64,000 nt of DNA from Oryzomonas japonica (GCF_008802365.1 NZ_VZQZ01000009.1:99277-163276), one strand, 5' to 3'. Positions 33,702 through 42,616 are shown, counted from the stretch's first letter. A program made the numbers and translations. Notes: generated from the letters alone by a model not told the origin.

Positions 33702-34660
33702 AGCACCATCTCCCTTCCCAGGGTCTCGCGCTCCAGGTCGCTACCGTGGAGGAGCAGGGACAGGTTGCGCGTCTCGGTCAAACGCCGCCAGAGGTAGTCC
33801 AGGATCAGGCCGACCCCGTCCGGCTCCCGCCCCTGTCGACGCAGGGTCAGACCCAAGCGGGCCGCCAGGAGCGGGACCAGCTCGGCGGCGGTGGGGTCCA
33901 GCTCCATCCCCAGCACGCGGGCCGTGAGACGGCGCGCCTCCCTTCCCTCCCGGTCGTGGGCCGCCTCCCGGAGGAGCGCCACACCGATACTTCCCCCCGC
34001 CACAAAACCGGACTCCCCCATCCTCCAGCGCAGCTGCTTGGCCAGGGCGACAAAATTCTCCATGTCGATGAGCCGGGTCACAAACAGGGTCACCGCGGGA
34101 TGGAGGCGACGAGCGGCCGCATGTTCCAGACAGGCGTCCACCAGGCGCTCCTCACACCCCCGCATCCCCTGGCGCCGCAGGATCTCCGGCAAGGTTCGCC
34201 CCGCGTCCGGCCAAAACGACGCGTGCGCCCCCACCCCGGCCAGGATTGCCGGCAAGTCCTCCCCTTCGCAGAGAAGCCTTTTTACCGGGGCGCAGAGCAG
34301 GCTGAAGCGGAGCAGCTCCTCCAGGGTGCGTCCCTCTTCCCCCCGGAACCGGAGGCGCAGCGCCATGAAGAGGGTGCGCAGTTCCAGGGTGAGGAAAAAA
34401 GGCTCGAAGATCCCTTGGAGGCTGCGCCCCATCTGGCGGTGGACCCAGGCGAACTCCCGTTGGAGACCGCCCCACAGCCCCCCGTCCGCCCCCCCCTCCG
34501 GGCCCTGGCGATAGGGGGACGGGGGGAGGGAGGCCAGGGGTTCGGCCGCGGCCAGCACCCGCTGCCAGTCAGCCACCAGGTAGGCACGCCGCCCCATGAT
34601 ACGCGCCAGGAGGTAGGGGAGCGGCACGCCGCTCCCGCCATGTTCGACCAGGAGCCCCAT
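33698..34660 (-). CDS. atpC: V/A-type ATPase subunit C
   Basis: A 320-aa helical subunit (equivalent of eukaryotic V-ATPase d) that couples the central stalk to the c-ring. It is recognised by position, size and its start with YLLARIMGRRAYLV; sequence conservation in this family is low. It is 3 nt from subunit E and overlaps subunit F. Confidence 0.82.
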   Translation of the reverse strand: MGLLVEHGGSGVPLPYLLARIMGRRAYLVADWQRVLAAAEPLASLPPSPYRQGPEGGADGGLWGGLQREFAWVHRQMGRSLQGIFEPFFLTLELRTLFMALRLRFRGEEGRTLEELLRFSLLCAPVKRLLCEGEDLPAILAGVGAHASFWPDAGRTLPEILRRQGMRGCEERLVDACLEHAAARRLHPAVTLFVTRLIDMENFVALAKQLRWRMGESGFVAGGSIGVALLREAAHDREGREARRLTARVLGMELDPTAAELVPLLAARLGLTLRRQGREPDGVGLILDYLWRRLTETRNLSLLLHGSDLERETLGREMVL

Positions 34661-34663
34661 GGG

Positions 34664-35227
34664 TCACACCGTGGGCAGGACCGCCGCCACCACCTGGGAG
34701 GCGAGCTCGGGCCAGCATCGTTCCAGCCGTTTTTCAAAGGTGTTGTCGATGGTGAGCCGCCCCCCCTCCCCCGCAACCCTCAGGCCGCCGGAGATGGCAC
34801 TGTCGGGTTCTATGCGGGCGCCGGGAAAGTGCCGCCGGGCCAGGGCCACGTCGGCCGGATTGACCCACACCGTTTCCCAGGCGCAGGGGAGGAGTTCCCC
34901 GACCAGGCTGGCGAAATGCGTTGCATACTCTTCATCTCGCAGTTCGGGCAACGAGGCCCTGGCCACGGCGTAGAGCCGCTCGGCCAGAGAGCTTTCGGCA
35001 TGCAGCCTGATCCGTTCGGCCCGGCGCCGCCCCTCGGCCGCCAGCTTGCCGGCCGCAGCGGCAACGGCGTCCGCCCGGCGTCGGGCGTAGCTCTCCCGCA
35101 GCGCCTGTAGCTCCAAGGCGGCATCCCCCCTGATCCGGTCGGCCTCCGTTGCGGCCGCCAGCCGGATGGCGGCGACCCGTTCCTCACCCTCCCGCCGCAG
35201 CGATGCGACGAGTTCATGGTATCCCAT
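34664..35227 (-). CDS. atpE: V/A-type ATPase subunit E
   Basis: Peripheral-stalk subunit, 187 aa: N-terminal coiled coil rich in Ala/Glu/Arg and a globular C-terminal domain (about 95-187). GGGGAG lies 4 nt before the ATG. It is separated from the K gene by a 147-bp repeat element, the only large gap in the operon. Confidence 0.87.
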   Translation of the reverse strand: MGYHELVASLRREGEERVAAIRLAAATEADRIRGDAALELQALRESYARRRADAVAAAAGKLAAEGRRRAERIRLHAESSLAERLYAVARASLPELRDEEYATHFASLVGELLPCAWETVWVNPADVALARRHFPGARIEPDSAISGGLRVAGEGGRLTIDNTFEKRLERCWPELASQVVAAVLPTV

Positions 35228-35238
35228 GGCGCTCCCCC

Positions 35239-35385
35239 TTAGCAGGCTGTTGAAAAATTCAGGTTGTTCAAAAATAGTCAGATCGTCGCACCCGCAGAAG
35301 GCCCTGAGGAGGCGTAGCAGCGCTACGCCGCACGAAAGGGCTTTCGAGGACGAAGGCCTGATGGCTGTTTTTCAACAACCACTTA
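35239..35385. repeat. MITE-like repeat element inside the V-ATPase operon
   Basis: About 147 bp bounded by imperfect inverted ends, CTTAGCAGGCTGTTGAAAAA on the left and (reverse complement of the right end) CTAAGTGGTTGTTGAAAAA. A central hairpin is formed by GGCGTAGC and GCTACGCC. The right end supplies the TAA stop of the subunit K gene. It has no coding capacity. TGTTGAAAAA-ended elements of this kind are interspersed in related genomes; copy number here cannot be tested. Confidence 0.7.
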
Positions 35386-35595
35386 GAGATAGAGAATCAT
35401 GGCGGCGACCACGAAGCCGAGTATGACCATGGTTTCGGGGATGGCCAGCAGGATGATGATCGTTCCCGACAACTCGGGCTTCTCGGCCAGGGTGCCGGCG
35501 CCGGCCGAGCCGATCCGGGACTGGGCCCACCCGGTGGCGATGGCGCAGAGTCCGACGGCAAGAGCGGCGGCAAAACCGAGCAATACCTTTTCCAT
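35383..35595 (-). CDS. atpK: V/A-type ATPase subunit K (proteolipid c)
   Basis: Two-helix proteolipid of 70 aa: helix 1 LLGFAAALAVGLCAIATGWAQ, loop AEKPE, helix 2 LLAIPETMVILGF. The ion-carrying Glu is residue 54 (PET). Gln25 in helix 1 and Thr55 resemble positions that ligate Na+ in some c subunits, but this is not decisive. The ATG at 35595 is chosen since GGAGG lies 8 nt upstream; an ATG at 35601 is too close to it. The stop codon lies in the adjacent repeat. Confidence 0.9.
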   Translation of the reverse strand: MEKVLLGFAAALAVGLCAIATGWAQSRIGSAGAGTLAEKPELSGTIIILLAIPETMVILGFVVAAMILYL

Positions 35596-35646
35596 TTTCA
35601 TTCCCTCCTTTCGAACGCAGGAACCCGCAAACCGCCCCGAGTGCAG

Positions 35647-37536
35647 CTATCCGGACGGTTTTTTGAACGGCTCGAACCTCCGGCCGCCATAGACCATGAA
35701 CTTGTCGAAAAACTCCACGTAATGGAGCCGCAGGCTATGAATGGTGGGGGAGAAAATCCCCAGGGCGATATTGATCAGGTGGAGCAGGCCGCCCGCCACG
35801 GCACCGGTCAGCACATCCCCGGTCAGTCCCGCGAACCGGTTCGCCACCTGGGCGATGAGCACCGAGGCGAGCCCGATGGCCATGATCCGGGCGTAGGAGA
35901 CGATATTGCCGATGTTCTTCATCATCTCCAGCGGCGCCAGGAGCCCCCCCGTCAGGAGCATGAGCGGGATGGCCACCAGAACGGCCGCGTTGAGGCTTTT
36001 TCTGACCGGAGGTGGAAAGGGGCTGAACAGGGATACGGCCAGGGCAGCGAGACAGAGCAGGAGCAGGATGTTCACGAGCTTTGCCAGGGATTCCCTGACC
36101 AAGCGCCTTCGCAGGGTCGACCAGAAGCCTAAGCACAGGCCGAGGGTGACGTGGGCGACGCCGATGGAGAGGGAGAACGCCAGCATCGGCATGATCGAGC
36201 GACTACGCTCGATGACGCAGGTCTGTTCCAGGAGCCGCCACCCCCCGGCCGTCCCGCCGAAGCATTCGCCGTACAGAAAGCCGAACACCACGGCATAGCA
36301 GGAGGAGACCAGCAGGATCAGGGCGGCATCGTGCAGGTCGCGCCGCGTGCGGAACAGCTTCAGCATGACCAGGGCACAGGCCAAAAGCAGCAGGCCGTAC
36401 CCCACATCCCCCAGGATCATGCCGAAGAAGATCGGGAAGAAGATGCCGATGAAGGGGGTCGGGTCGTAGGAGCGGTACGAGGGGAGCGGCAGGATACGCG
36501 TAAAGAGTTCGAAGGGACGAAAATAGGGAGGGTTCCTGATGGCGATGGGGATGTCTTCCATCTCCTCTTCCAGGGCCTCCTGCTCCTCCACCACCACCCG
36601 CCCCTGGAACTCCCCGTTCAGGGCGGAGCGGAGCCGCGGCACGTCCGGCGAGGGCATCCAGCCGTGGATAAAGAAGCAGAGGTCGGTTTTGTGGATGGCC
36701 GCGGTGGTGGTGAGCAGGGCCAAGCGGTCCAGCAGCCACTCCCGCACGCACTGATAGGTGGGCCACCAGCGGAAGGCAAAGCGCTGCAGTTCGGCGTTCA
36801 CCCGGTCGAGTTCCCCCCCGATGTCGCCGATCCGGCGGCGCACCGCTCTCACCTTGTCCGGGAACGGAAGCTGACCCAAGGAGGCCGGGAAGGCCAACTC
36901 CGGGATGCGTTCCCCATTCAGCACGTCCCGAACCTTGGCCCCCAGCTCGACCGGTAGGGTGATGAGCACGATGATCGCCCCCTCCGGGCCGCTGGTCGTG
37001 ACGAATTCAAAGGTGTCGCCCGTCAGGCGGGCGATCAACTGGTAGAGGTGATCCACCGCCTCGCTGTTTTTCAGGGACACACCGATGAAATCGAGGTCGG
37101 TCCCCTCCCCGGCCGTCTTGAAGAGCGGTTCCAGGGCGTCGAGGAAGGCGGTCTGTCGGAGCAGTTCCCCCCGCTCCCCCTCCAGGGCGTCCCGCCGGCG
37201 GCAGAGCCCGCTGCACAGGAGTGTGTGCTTGTCCACCACATCGGCCACGATCCCCACGGCGCTGTGCGGCTCAAGGTAGCTGCACCGGGTGGGCAGCTTG
37301 GGGAGGAAGCCGGCCAACTGGTCGATCTTTGCCAGGAGGTCGTCGAAGTACAACCGTTCCGCCAGGGTCTTCTTATCCAGCCGGACCGACCGGAACGCCT
37401 TTTCATCCTCCCGGTCCACAAAGCCGCGCATCTCCTGTTCCACCTGGAACAGCCCCAGGGCCCGGACACGGTCCAGCGCCGGGAGCAGAAGCTCCATCGG
37501 CCCTATGATCTCAACCTTGGACATGGCGACGATCAT
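35647..37536 (-). CDS. atpI: V/A-type ATPase subunit I (a)
   Basis: Membrane stator subunit, 629 aa: a long cytosolic half with coiled coils (to about 310) and about seven helices in the C-terminal half, with the conserved PTPFIGIFFPIFFGMILGD and the region SYARIMAIGLAS that carries the essential Arg for ion transfer. Starts within 2 nt of the subunit H stop. Confidence 0.94.
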   Translation of the reverse strand: MIVAMSKVEIIGPMELLLPALDRVRALGLFQVEQEMRGFVDREDEKAFRSVRLDKKTLAERLYFDDLLAKIDQLAGFLPKLPTRCSYLEPHSAVGIVADVVDKHTLLCSGLCRRRDALEGERGELLRQTAFLDALEPLFKTAGEGTDLDFIGVSLKNSEAVDHLYQLIARLTGDTFEFVTTSGPEGAIIVLITLPVELGAKVRDVLNGERIPELAFPASLGQLPFPDKVRAVRRRIGDIGGELDRVNAELQRFAFRWWPTYQCVREWLLDRLALLTTTAAIHKTDLCFFIHGWMPSPDVPRLRSALNGEFQGRVVVEEQEALEEEMEDIPIAIRNPPYFRPFELFTRILPLPSYRSYDPTPFIGIFFPIFFGMILGDVGYGLLLLACALVMLKLFRTRRDLHDAALILLVSSCYAVVFGFLYGECFGGTAGGWRLLEQTCVIERSRSIMPMLAFSLSIGVAHVTLGLCLGFWSTLRRRLVRESLAKLVNILLLLCLAALAVSLFSPFPPPVRKSLNAAVLVAIPLMLLTGGLLAPLEMMKNIGNIVSYARIMAIGLASVLIAQVANRFAGLTGDVLTGAVAGGLLHLINIALGIFSPTIHSLRLHYVEFFDKFMVYGGRRFEPFKKPSG

Positions 37537-37537
37537 G

Positions 37538-37858
37538 TCATTCACCCGGTAGTATGGTCCTGATCCCTTGCTGCACAAACCCCGTAAGCTGGTCGTCCCC
37601 GAGCCGGGCCAGCCGCCCGGCCCTGGCCTCGGCTTCCGTCACGGCGGCATCGGCCTGCCGGCGCGCCTCGCCCGTCTCCACGGCCGCAACCCCGGCGGCC
37701 AACTCCTCTTGCAGCCTAACCTCCTCCCCTGCCGCCAGGTCCGTGCATTCCCGGCGCAGGGCTGCCAGTTCCCCATCCGCTCGCAGTTGCTCGGCGGCGA
37801 CCATCTCCCGGATCTCCCGCTCCACCTCAAATACCGTGTTCAGGATCTCCTGTTCCAT
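37538..37858 (-). CDS. atpH: V/A-type ATPase subunit H/G (peripheral stalk)
   Basis: A 106-aa, nearly all-helical, Ala/Glu/Arg-rich protein that pairs with subunit E in the peripheral stalk. Assigned by composition, length and its place before subunit I, as in archaeal atpH-I-K-E-C-F-A-B-D operons. Confidence 0.8.
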   Translation of the reverse strand: MEQEILNTVFEVEREIREMVAAEQLRADGELAALRRECTDLAAGEEVRLQEELAAGVAAVETGEARRQADAAVTEAEARAGRLARLGDDQLTGFVQQGIRTILPGE

Positions 37859-37928
37859 GACGGCTCCCCTGTGGACACATCATCCTCCCCATGACGCCCC
37901 GGCGGCAATCGCGGTGCACGGTGGCTAT

Positions 37929-38318
37929 TCAACCACCGGGGCGGTGTTCCGCCCGGTCCTTTTCCTGCTGAGCCAGCATCTTGCACAGCACGGCGGCGAT
38001 CTCCTCCCCGTCGTCATCCAGGCACCCGAGAAAACGTGGGTGGAGACGGTGCCCCGCCGCCACGGTCTCCGCCTCCCGGTCGGGCAGGACCAGGACGGTG
38101 CGGCAATCGTGCAGTATCCCCTTCATCTGCCGCAGAGCGGCGAGCTCGTTCAGGGAGCCGACGATCAGCACAGCCACCACCGGTTCCCCGGACGGGCACC
38201 GGAACCGACTGACCAGGTCGTCCATGGCGCTGAAGACCTCGGTTTCAGGCACGGTTCGGGTCACGGCGTTGCGGATGTGGTCGCCGACCCCGTCCCGTGC
38301 GAACAGGAGTATCTGCAT
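37929..38318 (-). CDS. Receiver-like protein of unknown function at the head of the V-ATPase operon
   Basis: A 129-aa protein with a response-regulator-like alternation of strands and helices (MQILLFARDG, VVAVLIVGSLNELAALRQMKG, CRTVLVLPDRE). The acidic pocket and phospho-acceptor Asp of true receivers are not evident: the expected Asp position reads IVGS. AAGGA precedes the ATG. It starts 29 bp after the NrfD gene ends and runs into the V-ATPase genes, so it may regulate or assemble one of these complexes. Assignment is tentative. Confidence 0.6.
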   Translation of the reverse strand: MQILLFARDGVGDHIRNAVTRTVPETEVFSAMDDLVSRFRCPSGEPVVAVLIVGSLNELAALRQMKGILHDCRTVLVLPDREAETVAAGHRLHPRFLGCLDDDGEEIAAVLCKMLAQQEKDRAEHRPGG

Positions 38319-38347
38319 GGCGTTACGATCCTTTCACCCTGTCGGCA

Positions 38348-39664
38348 TCATGCCCTGGCCACGGCCGGGGCCGCCTTGGGCGGCTTCACATGGGCGATAT
38401 CGCGGTGCATGTGAGGATTGGGGAGCACCGGCAAAAACTTGATCAGCACCTGGTACCCCAGGATTTCGATGGATACGATGCCGACCGAGATCATCAACTC
38501 CGCAAAGGAGGGGAAATAGCGCCACCCGGTGCCCGGGATGAACCCGATCAGGTAGACGTTGAAACGGTACAGGGCGCCGCCCAGGAGCATCATGGCGGCG
38601 GTGGCGAAGAGCCAGCGCGGCGACCGCCACCGTTTGCTGTCGAAGAGAAGCAGGGAGCCGCCGGCCAGGAGCAGGAACTCCAGCAGGAAGAACAGGGAGT
38701 ACTTGTCCCCCTTGAAGATGAGAGCCACCTGGTCGCGCTGGATGAGGTCGCCCAACCGCACCGACAGCCAGACGGCGGCAAGCCAGGGGATGATGTGGGC
38801 CAGCCCGGACAACTCATCTACTTCGTACTCCCGCTTGAGCAGGTAGGAGGAGACCAGGGATTCCAGGATCACGATGGCATACCCCATGTACATGCAGTTG
38901 ATCAGGAAGAGCAGCGGCAGGAAGCCGGTATGCCAGAGCGGGTGCAGCTTGGTGGGGGCGATCAGCATCAGGGAGCCGAGGGACGACTGGTGCATGGTCG
39001 GCAGGACGAGGCCGAGCGCCACGATAAAGATCAGGATATTGTTGAACTTGGGATGAAACCAGGCGGTGGCCGAGTGAACCCATTCCACGGTTGTCCGCAC
39101 CAGGGCTTCGTCCTGGGGGGTGTGGCGCGGATGGAAGTGGTAGATGGCCTTCTGGAGCCATTTCAGCTTGCTGTGTTCCAGAACGCAGAGCAGGGAGGGG
39201 AAGAACTCGATGATCTGCACCACGCAGTACCCCATGATGCAGAGGGCCACCTCGAACATGGCCGAATTGGGCTGCCAGCGGGACGGCATGAAGAACCCAT
39301 AGGCGTTCCAGGGGCGGCCGATGTCCACCATGACCGAGAAGCCGGCCAGGCAGTAGCCGAACAGGCTGGTCAGGATGGCGGAGCGGATGAGCGGATGGTA
39401 CTGCCAGCGGTTGCGGATGTACACCAGGATGGCGACGGCATAGCCGCCGCAGGCGATGGCGGTGCCGGTGGCCACGTCGTAGGCGATCCAGATCCCCCAG
39501 GGATAGCCGTCGCTCAGGTTGGAAACCGCCCCGATCCCCTTGACGAACCTGAGGATGATGAAGTAGACCCCCACCAGGGAGAGCGCCAGGAAAAAATAGA
39601 AGGGCTTGGTCAGGATCGGGCTGTGTACCCGGACGAATTCCTTGCTGTGTTCGTGCTCCTTCAT
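38348..39664 (-). CDS. NrfD/HybB-type quinol-oxidising membrane subunit
   Basis: A 438-aa integral membrane protein with about ten helices, of the NrfD/PsrC/HybB family (GYPWGIWIAYDVATGTAIACGGY near the start, MVDIGRPWNAYGFF). It exchanges electrons with the menaquinone pool and passes them to the Fe-S partner. The ATG at 39664 has GGAGG at 7 nt; one at 39670 is possible. Third gene of a cytochrome/Fe-S/NrfD module resembling Geobacter Cbc quinol oxidoreductases. Confidence 0.92.
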   Translation of the reverse strand: MKEHEHSKEFVRVHSPILTKPFYFFLALSLVGVYFIILRFVKGIGAVSNLSDGYPWGIWIAYDVATGTAIACGGYAVAILVYIRNRWQYHPLIRSAILTSLFGYCLAGFSVMVDIGRPWNAYGFFMPSRWQPNSAMFEVALCIMGYCVVQIIEFFPSLLCVLEHSKLKWLQKAIYHFHPRHTPQDEALVRTTVEWVHSATAWFHPKFNNILIFIVALGLVLPTMHQSSLGSLMLIAPTKLHPLWHTGFLPLLFLINCMYMGYAIVILESLVSSYLLKREYEVDELSGLAHIIPWLAAVWLSVRLGDLIQRDQVALIFKGDKYSLFFLLEFLLLAGGSLLLFDSKRWRSPRWLFATAAMMLLGGALYRFNVYLIGFIPGTGWRYFPSFAELMISVGIVSIEILGYQVLIKFLPVLPNPHMHRDIAHVKPPKAAPAVARA

Positions 39665-39666
39665 GG

Positions 39667-40584
39667 TCATTCCTCCTCTTCCTGGATACCCTTGCTCTCC
39701 CGTTTTTTCCGGTTCCTGAGCGCGATGACGCAGAGCATGCCGTAGAGCGCGACCGGGGCGATGAACCCTTTGTAGATGGTGTGCTGGATACGTTCGGAGA
39801 ATTCGGCCGGCGCCTCGGCCGGCAGCCGGGGGAGGCCAAGCCTGGGGAACGACACCCCTGCCAGGTAAAGATGATTGGTTCCGCCCACCTCATGCTCGCC
39901 GTAGATGTAGTTGACGTACCGGCTGCCATTGGCGTCGATCCTGCCGCGCGCATCCCGCAGCAGGTCGCCGCGCCTGCCGAAGGTTATGGCCCCCACGGGG
40001 CAGACCTCGGCGCAGGCCGGTATCCCCTTGCCCCGCAGGTTGGTGTTGCGGCACAGGTCGCATTTGACGATCTGGGGGGCCTTCCGTTCCCACTGGAAGC
40101 GGGGAATGCTGAAGGGGCAGGCGATCTGGCAGTAGCGGCAGCCGATGCACTTGTTCTTGTCGTAATCCACGATGCCGGTCGCCTTGTCCTTGGTCATGGC
40201 GCTGACCGGGCAGACCGACACGCAGGAAGGCTCCTGGCAGTGCATGCAGGAGTACTTGATGTACGACCAGTGGTTTTGCGGTCCCTTGTACAGCTTGATC
40301 AGGGTCCGGGTGTTGCCCGACAGGTCGGCCGGCGCATCCCACAATTTATCCTGATCGAACGGGGCCCGCTCGTAGGCGAGGCCGCCTGAGTCTCGGTTGA
40401 CCCGCTTGCAGGCCGCCATGCACGCCTTGCATCCCACGCAGCGCGTGGCGTCGTAGAGCATGCCCAGTTCGTCATTGTTGACGGCCCGCTTCCCCTGGGC
40501 GGCGGCACACGGCCGGCCGGCCAGAAGCCCGGCGCCGGTTGCCCCGAGCAGCTTGAGAAATTGTCTTCTGCTGGTCGTTCTCAT
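39667..40584 (-). CDS. Periplasmic 4Fe-4S ferredoxin-type subunit with Tat signal
   Basis: A 305-aa HybA-like protein. It has a Tat motif SRRQFLK, four cysteine clusters (CVGCKACMAACKR; CMHCQEPSCVSVCP; CIGCRYCQIACPF; CDLCR ... CAEVCP) that should hold four [4Fe-4S] centres, and a C-terminal membrane anchor. It carries electrons between the NrfD subunit and the multiheme cytochrome. Immediately upstream of nrfD. Confidence 0.93.
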   Translation of the reverse strand: MRTTSRRQFLKLLGATGAGLLAGRPCAAAQGKRAVNNDELGMLYDATRCVGCKACMAACKRVNRDSGGLAYERAPFDQDKLWDAPADLSGNTRTLIKLYKGPQNHWSYIKYSCMHCQEPSCVSVCPVSAMTKDKATGIVDYDKNKCIGCRYCQIACPFSIPRFQWERKAPQIVKCDLCRNTNLRGKGIPACAEVCPVGAITFGRRGDLLRDARGRIDANGSRYVNYIYGEHEVGGTNHLYLAGVSFPRLGLPRLPAEAPAEFSERIQHTIYKGFIAPVALYGMLCVIALRNRKKRESKGIQEEEE

Positions 40585-40619
40585 AACACTCGACCTCCCT
40601 TTTACAGCCTGAACGGAAA

Positions 40620-42341
40620 TTACTTGGCCGTTGACGGCTCACTCTCCTCCGGTTCCTCCTCCTTCTCCCATCCGGTCCACATGGTCCTGATCTCGGAGAA
40701 CGGGGTGGGGCCAAGAGTCGTCAGATAAAAATGGAAGAAGGTGAAGGCGCACAGGCAACAGGCGGCAAAGAAGTGCAGCCCGTCGATCAGCTTGATCCCC
40801 CCCAGCAGGAACAGCATGTTCCGCAGGGGCTGGATATCCAGCAGCAGGAAGCCGGTGACGATCACCAGCGGCATGAAGACGAGCATGATCACCAGATAGG
40901 CCGTCTTCTGGAGCGCGTTGAATTTGTTTTCCGGGGTGGCGTGGAAGGGATTCGGCTTGCCGCGGAAGTAGTTGAAGGCATAGAAGACCGCCTGCCGGAT
41001 GAGCCCGTGCCTCACCTCGTCCCCGGTGGGGAAGTAGATCCTGCCGATGGCATGGGAAATCACAACATAATAGAGAATCCAGTACACCATGGAGAGCGCC
41101 ACCACAACCCCGGCCACGTTGTGCAGCGTCACCGCAGCCCGGTAGCTGCCGAACAGGTTGACGACCTCGGGAAAGCGGATCTGCACCCCGGTGACGCAGA
41201 GGGTGACGATGCTTAAGGCATGAATCCAGTGCCAGATCCTGACCGGTGTCGGCTGCAGGTAGACGATGACCTCATGGGCGGCCTGGTCATGGTTGTGCTC
41301 CCGCTTCCTGCGGGTCAGGAAGCGTATGAACCCGTGTCCCAGGGGGATGACGATCCCGCAGGCGATGATGAGGCCGCCTATGATGCTGACCCCCTTGCTG
41401 CGGGTCGCGCCGGTCATATAGAAGTCGGGGGTGCCGTAGAGGACATCCAGGATCGCCCCCTTTTCAACGGCTACGCGGCTGTAGACCCCGTTCTTGCCGG
41501 GGAAGGAGACGAAGCTGGTCTGCAATCCCTTGGTCCCGGAGACGTGACAGAAGGTGCAATCCCAGCGATTGTCCAGGATCTGGTAGCTGTGGGTCATCAC
41601 CTCGGGCATCATCATGCCCCGCAGGCGCATCCCGTCGTCACGAGCCTTTTTGTTGAATTTCCGCAACTCCAGGAGCGAGATATAATTGTCGCCGTTGGTA
41701 TCCACCAGGGAGGCGATGCCGTTCTCGCCGGTCAGCCGCGCGAGTTCGTCGTAGGTCGCCAGGCGGAAAGCGCCCTTCCGGTCCTCCTTCTCCACAAACA
41801 GGTTGATGTAATACCCCTTTGACCCGGTATGGCAGGTGATGCACGGCATGGCATGCAGGTGCCGTCCCGCCTGGGGGAGCCATTTTTCATGGCTCTTCAG
41901 GGTCGCCGGAGGCAAGTGGCAGCGGGAGCAGACGGCATTGATCTCCACACCCGACACATCGGCCGGTTTCCGCGCCCGGTGCGGGTTGTGGCAGTCGGCG
42001 CAGGCGGCATTCCTGCCGTGCAGGCTTTGGGCGTACTCCTTGGCAACCGCGTCGTGGCATTCCTTGCAGGTGGCGTGTGAGGGCTTGGTCCCGTCTTCGG
42101 GATGCCTGCCGGTCACGCTGTCGTGGCATGAGGTGCAGCCGACGACCTTGTGACTGGTGTCGGCGAATTTCAGCGGATCGACATAGAGGCGGGCGCCCCC
42201 CTGCTGGATGATGGACTGCTCGCCGTGGCATTCGAGGCATTCGCTGTTGTCCCGCGCGCCGAAGGAAGCGGGCGCAAAGAGCAGCGTCGCCAGTACCGCC
42301 AGGAAACATCTCCGTGCCATGTCCGTGCCGTTGGTTCCCAT
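40620..42341 (-). CDS. Seven-heme cytochrome c / cytochrome b fusion protein
   Basis: A 573-aa protein: signal peptide, a periplasmic half with seven CxxCH motifs (CLECH, CTSCH, CKECH, CADCH, CSRCH, CITCH, CTFCH), and a C-terminal di-heme cytochrome b domain with about four helices (RIWHWIHALSI, LHNVAGVV, DGLHFFAAC). An EF-hand-like loop, DTNGDNYISLLEL, lies between hemes six and seven. It resembles Geobacter CbcL-type fusions (a nine-heme c plus b protein) but with seven hemes. It should move electrons from menaquinol to periplasmic cytochromes. The ATG at 42341 has GGAGG 4 nt upstream. Confidence 0.92.
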   Translation of the reverse strand: MGTNGTDMARRCFLAVLATLLFAPASFGARDNSECLECHGEQSIIQQGGARLYVDPLKFADTSHKVVGCTSCHDSVTGRHPEDGTKPSHATCKECHDAVAKEYAQSLHGRNAACADCHNPHRARKPADVSGVEINAVCSRCHLPPATLKSHEKWLPQAGRHLHAMPCITCHTGSKGYYINLFVEKEDRKGAFRLATYDELARLTGENGIASLVDTNGDNYISLLELRKFNKKARDDGMRLRGMMMPEVMTHSYQILDNRWDCTFCHVSGTKGLQTSFVSFPGKNGVYSRVAVEKGAILDVLYGTPDFYMTGATRSKGVSIIGGLIIACGIVIPLGHGFIRFLTRRKREHNHDQAAHEVIVYLQPTPVRIWHWIHALSIVTLCVTGVQIRFPEVVNLFGSYRAAVTLHNVAGVVVALSMVYWILYYVVISHAIGRIYFPTGDEVRHGLIRQAVFYAFNYFRGKPNPFHATPENKFNALQKTAYLVIMLVFMPLVIVTGFLLLDIQPLRNMLFLLGGIKLIDGLHFFAACCLCAFTFFHFYLTTLGPTPFSEIRTMWTGWEKEEEPEESEPSTAK

Positions 42342-42545
42342 AGCCCCTCCACATGTTGCCGTGATCCGTTTGTTGCGGCTGCTGCCCAACTGCACTTGGG
42401 GCGCAGGCCCGCTACCGTTAGCCATAGCATCAGGCGTACCGAAAAGGACGGTGCAAATAGGGGGGAAATTATCGAATCATTTCGTATTGTTGCAAAACAG
42501 GGGCGCGACGATGCGTGGAGAATTTTTTCTTGCGGGACAAGAGAA

Positions 42546-42562
42546 TTACTGCGGAACAGTAA
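42546..42562. promoter_or_regulatory. Dyad upstream of the cytochrome module
   Basis: TTACTGCGGAACAGTAA is a perfect 6+5+6 inverted repeat between the sigma-54 response regulator gene and the cytochrome operon. A possible binding site for that regulator; a clear -24/-12 promoter was not found next to it. Confidence 0.4.
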
Positions 42563-42616
42563 AATGTGCTACCGGGCAGGAAATTGCGGCGTTGTTCCCC
42601 TCCCCGATGTCGGGGG

